Assembly: GCA_937901445.1 (NCBI GenBank)
Contig: CALDHY010000046.1
Span: forward strand, 1 to 9,527
Reading direction: 5' to 3'
DNA length: 9,527 nucleotides
Origin: an uncultured Selenomonadales bacterium
Lineage (GTDB): Bacteria; Bacillota; Negativicutes; Selenomonadales; Selenomonadaceae
In this document: one piece after another, positions 4,979-9,527 of the stretch
Numbering within the stretch: position 1 is the first letter of the stretch
Layout of the letters: every line of letters begins with the position of its first letter
The notes under the pieces: generated by a model
What the model saw: only the letters and a program-made list of their open reading frames with translations
What the model was told of the DNA's origin: nothing
The model's database searches: none
Translations under genes and position numbers: made by a program

Positions 4979-7450
4979 TTGGAAGACTTTGAATATATGC
5001 ACGGTAATATTGTACCGGTAAATCTTGAACACGAAATGAAATTTTCATATATCGATTACGCAATGTCGGTTATAGTTTCACGCGCAATTCCTGACATTAG
5101 GGACGGCTTGAAACCTGTACACCGGCGGATTTTGTACGCAATGCAAGAAGCCGGTATGACTTCAACCAAACCCTATAAAAAATCTGCGCGTATCGTCGGT
5201 GAAGTTTTGGGTAAGTACCACCCGCACGGCGATACTTCAGTTTACGATGCCATTGTTAGAATGGCTCAAGATTTTTCAATGCGTTATCAACTTGCAGACG
5301 GACACGGAAATTTCGGTTCGGTTGACGGCGACCCCGCCGCCGCAATGCGTTATACTGAAGTTCGTATGTCAAAAATTTCAGAATTAATGTTGCAGGATAT
5401 TGATAAAGAAACTGTTGACTTTGTACCGAATTATGATGAATCCTTGAAGGAACCGGCAGTTTTACCGGCAAAATTCCCCCAACTTTTGGTTAATGGAACT
5501 TCCGGAATTGCCGTAGGTATGGCTACAAATATTCCGCCGCACAATTTAAGTGAAGTTATCGACGCAACTTTATTAATGATTGACAACCCCGACGCCGAAT
5601 TTGAAGAATTAATGGCGATTATTCAAGGTCCGGATTTCCCAACCGCCGGGCAAATTATCGGCGAAACGGGAATTTATGAGGCGTATACAACGGGGCGCGG
5701 CTCTATCTTAATGCGCGCAAAAACCGAAATTGAAACGCGCTCCAACGGCAAATTGCGAATTGTTGTTACCGAATTACCCTACCAAGTCAACAAAGCGCGC
5801 CTGATTGAAAAAATTGCTGATTTAGTACGTGAAAAAACTATCGAAGGTATAACAGACCTGCGCGACGAATCAGACCGCGACGGTATGAGAATTGTTATGG
5901 ATTTACGCCGCGACGTCAACCCGCAAATTGTTTTGAACTTGCTTTTCAAACATACGCAAATGCAAGACTCTTTCGGCGTAATTATGCTGGCACTTGTCGA
6001 CGGCTCCCCGCAAGTTTTAAATCTTAAACAAGTTTTGCGCTACTACATTAAACACCAAAAAGAAATTATCACGCGCCGCACTCGTTACGATTTGGAAAAA
6101 GCAAAAAGCCGCGCTCATATCCTTGAAGGCTTGACAAAGGCGATTGATAATCTTGACGCCGTCATTTCCACAATTCGTCAAAGTTCAAACAATAATTCGG
6201 CGAAAGATGATTTAATTAAAAATTTTGAGTTCACAGAAATTCAGGCGCAGGCAATTTTAGATTTACGCCTTCAAAAATTAACCGGGCTTGAACGTCAAAA
6301 AATTAGCGACGAATACAAAGAAATTATTTTGCTGATTGAAAAGTTGACTGAAATTCTCGGCGACGAAAATAAAATTCTGGAAATTATTAAAGACGAATTA
6401 ACCGCCGTAAAAGAAAAATTCGGCGACGCACGCCGCACTCAAATTATTTCAGAAAAGCCCGTCAAAAATTTTTCGCCTGAAGATTTAATTCACGATGATA
6501 ACGTTGTTGTAACCGTAACGCGCGGCGGCTATGTCAAAAGAATCGGCTTGAATACCTATAAAAACCAAAAACGCGGCGGCGTTGGTATTAACGGTATGAC
6601 AACAAAGGCTGAAGATATTGTTGAACATATTTTGGTTGCCACGAATCATCAGACGATTTTATTTTTCACGAATCGCGGCAAAGTTTTTCCGTTGAAGGCG
6701 TACAATATCGTTGAGACAAGCCGCACGGCTAAAGGCGTTCCAATTGGCAGTCTTGTACAACTTGATGACAATGAAAGAATTACCGCGCTTATAAAAGTTC
6801 GTGACTACGATCCGACGCGCTATTTGTTTATGGCAACCAAGAAAGGCACTGTCAAAAAAACGCAGCTTTCAGAATTTAATTCAATGTCAAAACGCGGCGT
6901 AATTGCACTGAAACTTTCAAAGGACGATGAACTTATTGGCGTCAAGTTTACAGAGGGCGAACAAGATATTATTTTGGGCACGGCGAAAGGTAAAGCAATA
7001 GTTTTCCCAGAAGAGGAAGTCCGCGCTTTTGGCAGGAATACTTTTGGCGTCAAAGGTATTAAACTTCAAAAAGGCGATTATGTTGTTGGTATGGATAAAT
7101 TCAGAAAAGGTGCAACGCTTTTAACTGTCAGTGAAAACGGATTCGGCAAACGCACTCCTACTGAAGAATACCGCCTTCAAAGTCGCGGCGGTATTGGAAT
7201 TATCAATATGAAAGTTACCGAAAGAACCGGTAAAGTTGTCGGTATAAAAGTTGTGAATCCCGAACAAGAATTAATGCTTATTTCAAATGAAGGGCTTGTT
7301 ATGCGGACTGATGTTTCTGATGTTTCAGTTATAGGCAGAGCCGCGCAGGGCGTCATTCTTATGAAAACCAGAGAAAATGATAAAATTGCTGCCTTTGCCA
7401 CTGTTACTTTGAAAAACAGCGATATAGAAAACGCCAATGAAGGCAATTAA
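4979..7450 (+). CDS. gyrA: DNA gyrase subunit A
   Basis: GyrA forms the DNA-cleaving half of the A2B2 gyrase, which introduces negative supercoils. The 823-residue product is full length. The N-terminal half carries [16 protein letters not shown] (35-50), the quinolone-resistance region [10 protein letters not shown] (81-90) and the catalytic tyrosine Y125 in [10 protein letters not shown]86, S87 and D90 correspond to E. coli 83, 84 and 87; Thr at the first site is a natural variant in many species. The C-terminal half (about 500-805) shows six blade-like repeats, for example [38 protein letters not shown] and NEGLVMRT. The GyrA box reads QKRGGVG (530-536), with Val where the consensus has Lys or Arg. 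The tail after the last blade is short. The start is TTG. gyrB, often directly upstream, is absent. ParC is the alternative; gene context and the six-blade domain favour GyrA. Confidence 0.93.
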   Translation: MEDFEYMHGNIVPVNLEHEMKFSYIDYAMSVIVSRAIPDIRDGLKPVHRRILYAMQEAGMTSTKPYKKSARIVGEVLGKYHPHGDTSVYDAIVRMAQDFSMRYQLADGHGNFGSVDGDPAAAMRYTEVRMSKISELMLQDIDKETVDFVPNYDESLKEPAVLPAKFPQLLVNGTSGIAVGMATNIPPHNLSEVIDATLLMIDNPDAEFEELMAIIQGPDFPTAGQIIGETGIYEAYTTGRGSILMRAKTEIETRSNGKLRIVVTELPYQVNKARLIEKIADLVREKTIEGITDLRDESDRDGMRIVMDLRRDVNPQIVLNLLFKHTQMQDSFGVIMLALVDGSPQVLNLKQVLRYYIKHQKEIITRRTRYDLEKAKSRAHILEGLTKAIDNLDAVISTIRQSSNNNSAKDDLIKNFEFTEIQAQAILDLRLQKLTGLERQKISDEYKEIILLIEKLTEILGDENKILEIIKDELTAVKEKFGDARRTQIISEKPVKNFSPEDLIHDDNVVVTVTRGGYVKRIGLNTYKNQKRGGVGINGMTTKAEDIVEHILVATNHQTILFFTNRGKVFPLKAYNIVETSRTAKGVPIGSLVQLDDNERITALIKVRDYDPTRYLFMATKKGTVKKTQLSEFNSMSKRGVIALKLSKDDELIGVKFTEGEQDIILGTAKGKAIVFPEEEVRAFGRNTFGVKGIKLQKGDYVVGMDKFRKGATLLTVSENGFGKRTPTEEYRLQSRGGIGIINMKVTERTGKVVGIKVVNPEQELMLISNEGLVMRTDVSDVSVIGRAAQGVILMKTRENDKIAAFATVTLKNSDIENANEGN

Positions 7451-7454
7451 AAAA

Positions 7455-7482
7455 GCCGCCCTTTTCAAGCGGCAAATTTTTT
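7455..7482. terminator. Bidirectional intrinsic terminator between gyrA and the response regulator
   Basis: GCCGC (7455-7459) pairs with GCGGC (7469-7473) around a 9-base loop. On the plus strand AAA and then a T-run (7477-7482) follow. On the minus strand the T-run is immediate (A-run 7449-7454), so it is stronger for the response-regulator transcript. The last base touches the regulator stop codon at 7482-7484. Confidence 0.82.
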
Positions 7483-8153
7483 CAGTTTAAAATAGCATAT
7501 TCGATTGAAGGGCGTCCGCCGGTAAAGTAATTTATTCGGCTGACGGCTTTTTTTTGTTCAATCAGGTAATTCATATAGCGGCGAATTGTCATTTTTGAAA
7601 AATTTGTTTCAGCTGAAATTTCATCACTTGTCATAAATCGCCCGCAATTTTTTTCTGCAATTAAGCACTCCAAAATTTTATCAAGCGTCTGTTGCTGTAA
7701 ACCTTTTCTCAAAACGCCGTAAGAATCCGCCGTCGGGTCTAAAAGTTTGTCAATATCTTGTTGCGTGTAAGTGCCTTTGAGTTGCAGGGAACGCCGCAAT
7801 AAAAATTTTTGTACGGCTTCACGAAATCTGCTGTAAGTGAACGGCTTAATTAAATAGTCGACTATTCCCAAATGAAACGCCTCATCAATGTGGTCTGCGT
7901 CATTTGCCGCCGAAATTATTATTGCGTCAGTTTTATTGCCCTGTTGCCGCAATTCTTTTAAAAGTTCCAAGCCGGTATAACCCGCCATATAAATATCAAG
8001 CAGCAGTAAATCTATTGGATTCTGCGCGAGGAAGTCCAACGCTTCCCGTCCGTTGTAAAAGGTTGCCACAATGTTTAATTCCGGCGTTTTCAGTGCAAAT
8101 TCTCGGTTTATTGCGGCTACCATCAGGTCATCTTCAACTATTACCAATTTCAT
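7482..8153 (-). CDS. CitB/DcuR-type response regulator (receiver plus HTH)
   Basis: This 223-residue protein is a DNA-binding two-component response regulator. Residues 1-120 form a receiver domain, with acidic pocket E7-D8-D9, phospho-acceptor D53 in LLLLDIYMAG, S81 in place of the conserved Thr/Ser, and K103 in LIKPF. The C-terminal part (about 153-222) resembles the helix-turn-helix of the CitB/DcuR/MalR group: TSDEISAETNFSKMTIRRYM (175-194), then a wing with GGRPSIEY (212-219). Members of that group usually control uptake or metabolism of di- and tricarboxylates, but no transporter is visible here, so the regulon is unknown. The ATG at 8153 has AGGGAG 9 bases upstream. It lies 74 bases downstream of a hybrid kinase gene on the same strand, probably in one operon. 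Confidence 0.9.
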   Translation of the reverse strand: MKLVIVEDDLMVAAINREFALKTPELNIVATFYNGREALDFLAQNPIDLLLLDIYMAGYTGLELLKELRQQGNKTDAIIISAANDADHIDEAFHLGIVDYLIKPFTYSRFREAVQKFLLRRSLQLKGTYTQQDIDKLLDPTADSYGVLRKGLQQQTLDKILECLIAEKNCGRFMTSDEISAETNFSKMTIRRYMNYLIEQKKAVSRINYFTGGRPSIEYAILN

Positions 8154-8162
8154 GGTGAAAAT

Positions 8163-8168
8163 CTCCCT
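8163..8168 (-). promoter_or_regulatory. Ribosome binding site for the response regulator
   Basis: AGGGAG on the minus strand is 9 bases from the ATG at 8153-8151, which fixes that start. It lies just outside the repeat-like spacer at 8178-8237. Confidence 0.7.
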
Positions 8169-8177
8169 TCGGTCGAT

Positions 8178-8237
8178 TTTAGGGGATAGGATATAAGGAC
8201 TGGGGATTAGGGATTTTCCCTTAGCCCTTAGTCCCTA
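8178..8237. repeat. G-rich imperfect inverted repeat between kinase and regulator
   Basis: The plus strand is built from related words such as TTAGGGG, GGGGATTAGGGA and, inverted, TCCCTTAGCCC and TTAGTCCC. GGACT at 8197-8201 pairs with AGTCC at 8230-8234, and AGGGA (8209-8213) pairs with TCCCT (8217-8221) around a 3-base loop. GGG/CCC pairs lie between them, giving a long hairpin with small mismatches. There is no T-run, so it is not a standard terminator. The kinase stop codon TAA (8230-8228) and its last three codons lie inside it. Its composition differs from the flanking genes, which suggests an inserted or expanded repeat. Only one copy is in the window. Confidence 0.55.
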
Positions 8238-9527
8238 TTAACTAAATCTTGAATTAAATCCCAATCCAATTTTGAAACGGCATCCTTAATCTGCTTGCAA
8301 CGTTCAAAATCATTTTTCGGTAATTGATAATCTTCAAGCGATTGTAACACAAATTCTATCGTGTCAATGTCAAAATTCGCCGCCGCCTCTTTCATTGTTT
8401 CAAATGCTTCAGCAAGTGAATCTTCCTCAATCAGCGGTTTATCAGAATTATTTTCTTCAGTTTCAGTTTCAATCAGTGGCGAAAGTTTTTCTGCGTAACT
8501 GCGATAAAGTTTTAAAAGCGGCGCGGTATCCTGCTGAATTTCGTTAATGTAGCCGCTGTTGCCCGCGTCTTCAAGGCGGCGCGCCCTGTCTGAAAGTTCA
8601 TTTGCTCCAATGACTCGCGCAGAACTTTTTAGCGCGTGTACTTTCGTTGTATAGTTTTTCCAATCGCCCGCGTTGAAGTAATTTTCTATTTCGTCAGAGC
8701 CGCTTAAAATCGATTGTGCGAAGACTTTTAGGGCGTCCATATATGAATCTATATCGCCGCAGTGTTCGACGCCTTCACGGGCGTTTAAACCGTCTACAGC
8801 GGCTAACCAATCCGGCAGGTTTAAATTTTCTTCAACCGGTTCAGAATTTTCGGCGGCGGCTTGAATTTTTTCCGGCGGCAAATATTTCATAATCAATTCT
8901 TCAAGTTTAACGCTGTTAATCGGCTTGGTAAGATAATCTTGAAAACCGGCGGCGATATATTGTTCACGTGCGCCTGAAATTGCGTTTGCCGTCAAAGAAA
9001 TTACCGGCGTTGCAGAATTTAAATTGTCGGGAAGTTTTTTCATTTCCTGCAGTGTTTCGACGCCGTCCATTTTCGGCATCCTGTGGTCAAGAAAAATTAT
9101 ATCGTACAGATTTTTTGTAACGAGTTTCAAACAATCAAAGCCGCTTTCCGCCGTGTCAATTTGAATTTTAGTTTGTTTCAAAAGTCCTTTTACAACAGTT
9201 AAATTCATAACAGTATCATCGACAACCAAAATTTTGGCGTCGGGCGCGGTAAATTTTTCGTGATATTCTTTGTGTTGTTTAAGTGAATTTCTGAAACTTT
9301 CTTCAAAATCGCCCATTGGCTCGGCGTTAATAATTTTTTGGTCAATGTCAAAATAGAAATTGGAGCCTTCGCCGTAAACACTTTCAACTTTTAAATCGCT
9401 GCCCATCATTATCAAAAGGCGTTGAGTAATATTCATTCCCAAGCCCGTACCTTCGATAGTGCGGTTGCGTTCTTCTTCGATACGTTCAAACGCGCTGAAA
9501 AGTTTTTTAATATCTTCCGGCTTAATT
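8228..9527 (-). CDS. Hybrid sensor histidine kinase, C-terminal part (HATPase end, receiver, Hpt)
   Basis: The frame is open to the right edge, so the gene is cut by the window; the visible part is 432 residues plus one base. Residues 1-60 are the end of a histidine-kinase ATPase domain, with the F-box-like LFSAFERIEEERN and the G2 box EGTGLGMNI. A receiver domain follows (about 97-218), with an acidic pocket at D103-D104, phospho-acceptor D147 in IIFLDHRMPKMDG and K201 in LTKPI. An Hpt domain spans about 238-350, with phospho-histidine H297 in VHALKSSAR. A last module of about 80 residues, rich in acidic residues and ending at DLVNRD, lies after it and I cannot name it. The order is that of BarA-like phosphorelay kinases. 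The sensor region is outside the window, so the signal is unknown. It probably shares an operon with the downstream response regulator, which could accept phosphate from H297. Confidence 0.9.
   Translation of the reverse strand, partial: IKPEDIKKLFSAFERIEEERNRTIEGTGLGMNITQRLLIMMGSDLKVESVYGEGSNFYFDIDQKIINAEPMGDFEESFRNSLKQHKEYHEKFTAPDAKILVVDDTVMNLTVVKGLLKQTKIQIDTAESGFDCLKLVTKNLYDIIFLDHRMPKMDGVETLQEMKKLPDNLNSATPVISLTANAISGAREQYIAAGFQDYLTKPINSVKLEELIMKYLPPEKIQAAAENSEPVEENLNLPDWLAAVDGLNAREGVEHCGDIDSYMDALKVFAQSILSGSDEIENYFNAGDWKNYTTKVHALKSSARVIGANELSDRARRLEDAGNSGYINEIQQDTAPLLKLYRSYAEKLSPLIETETEENNSDKPLIEEDSLAEAFETMKEAAANFDIDTIEFVLQSLEDYQLPKNDFERCKQIKDAVSKLDWDLIQDLVNRD

Noticed and set aside
5234..5248. 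T86 in GyrA as a quinolone-resistance change.
   Set aside because: Thr at this site is a natural residue in many bacteria and the second key position, D90, is intact. Resistance cannot be inferred.
8154..8237. A separate promoter for the response regulator in the kinase-regulator spacer.
   Set aside because: No pair of -35 and -10 boxes with acceptable spacing is visible on the minus strand. Read-through from the kinase is simpler.
1..9527. Frequent AAAATTT-like words throughout the window as a possible uptake or architecture motif.
   Set aside because: They occur mostly inside codons for Lys, Asn, Ile and Phe and fit AT-rich codon use. No fixed flanking pattern or spacing was seen.
1..9527. 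A defence, CRISPR or biosynthetic system.
   Set aside because: No spaced direct repeats, nuclease clusters or biosynthetic enzymes are visible. Every long gene is assigned to a known family.

Overview
This window looks like the origin-proximal replication-gene cluster of a moderately AT-rich anaerobe of the Firmicutes type, most likely the Negativicutes/Selenomonadales. The evidence for that placement is the dnaN-recF-dciA-gyrA order, a DUF721 (DciA-type) protein with a C-terminal zinc ribbon, a DUF4127 protein, a hybrid kinase with an Hpt domain, and strong GGAGG ribosome binding sites. The taxonomic call is inference from gene content and style; no 16S gene or ribosomal protein is present to confirm it.

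Layout, left to right. The last six codons and stop of a probable dnaN (1-22) overlap the start of recF (22-1137). After a 133-base spacer with repeat-like sequence comes a dciA homologue (1271-2191). A bidirectional hairpin terminator (2197-2230) separates it from a convergent two-gene operon on the minus strand, tatD (4628-3849) followed 3 bases later by an exported DUF4127 protein (3845-2232). The tatD promoter lies back to back with the promoter of a tRNA-Glu(CTC) gene (4747-4821), which has its own terminator (4880-4904). gyrA (4979-7450) follows with its own promoter, and ends at a second bidirectional terminator (7455-7482). Beyond it, on the minus strand, are a CitB/DcuR-type response regulator (8153-7482) and, upstream of that, the 3' part of a hybrid histidine kinase (HATPase, receiver, Hpt, extra C-terminal module) that runs off the right edge.

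How the genes fit together. DnaN, RecF, DciA and GyrA serve the replication fork (clamp, gap repair, helicase loading, supercoiling). The usual partner gyrB is not between dciA and gyrA, where it often sits; the tatD/DUF4127 operon and the tRNA occupy that place. The kinase and regulator probably form one signalling operon in which the Hpt domain could pass phosphate to the regulator.

No CRISPR array, insertion sequence, prophage gene or integrase was seen. The window is mostly ordinary housekeeping DNA. The points most worth a second look are the zinc-ribbon extension of DciA, the unexplained exported DUF4127 protein, the altered GyrA box, the heavy use of TTG start codons, and two repeat-like intergenic elements, one of which supplies the stop codon of the kinase.
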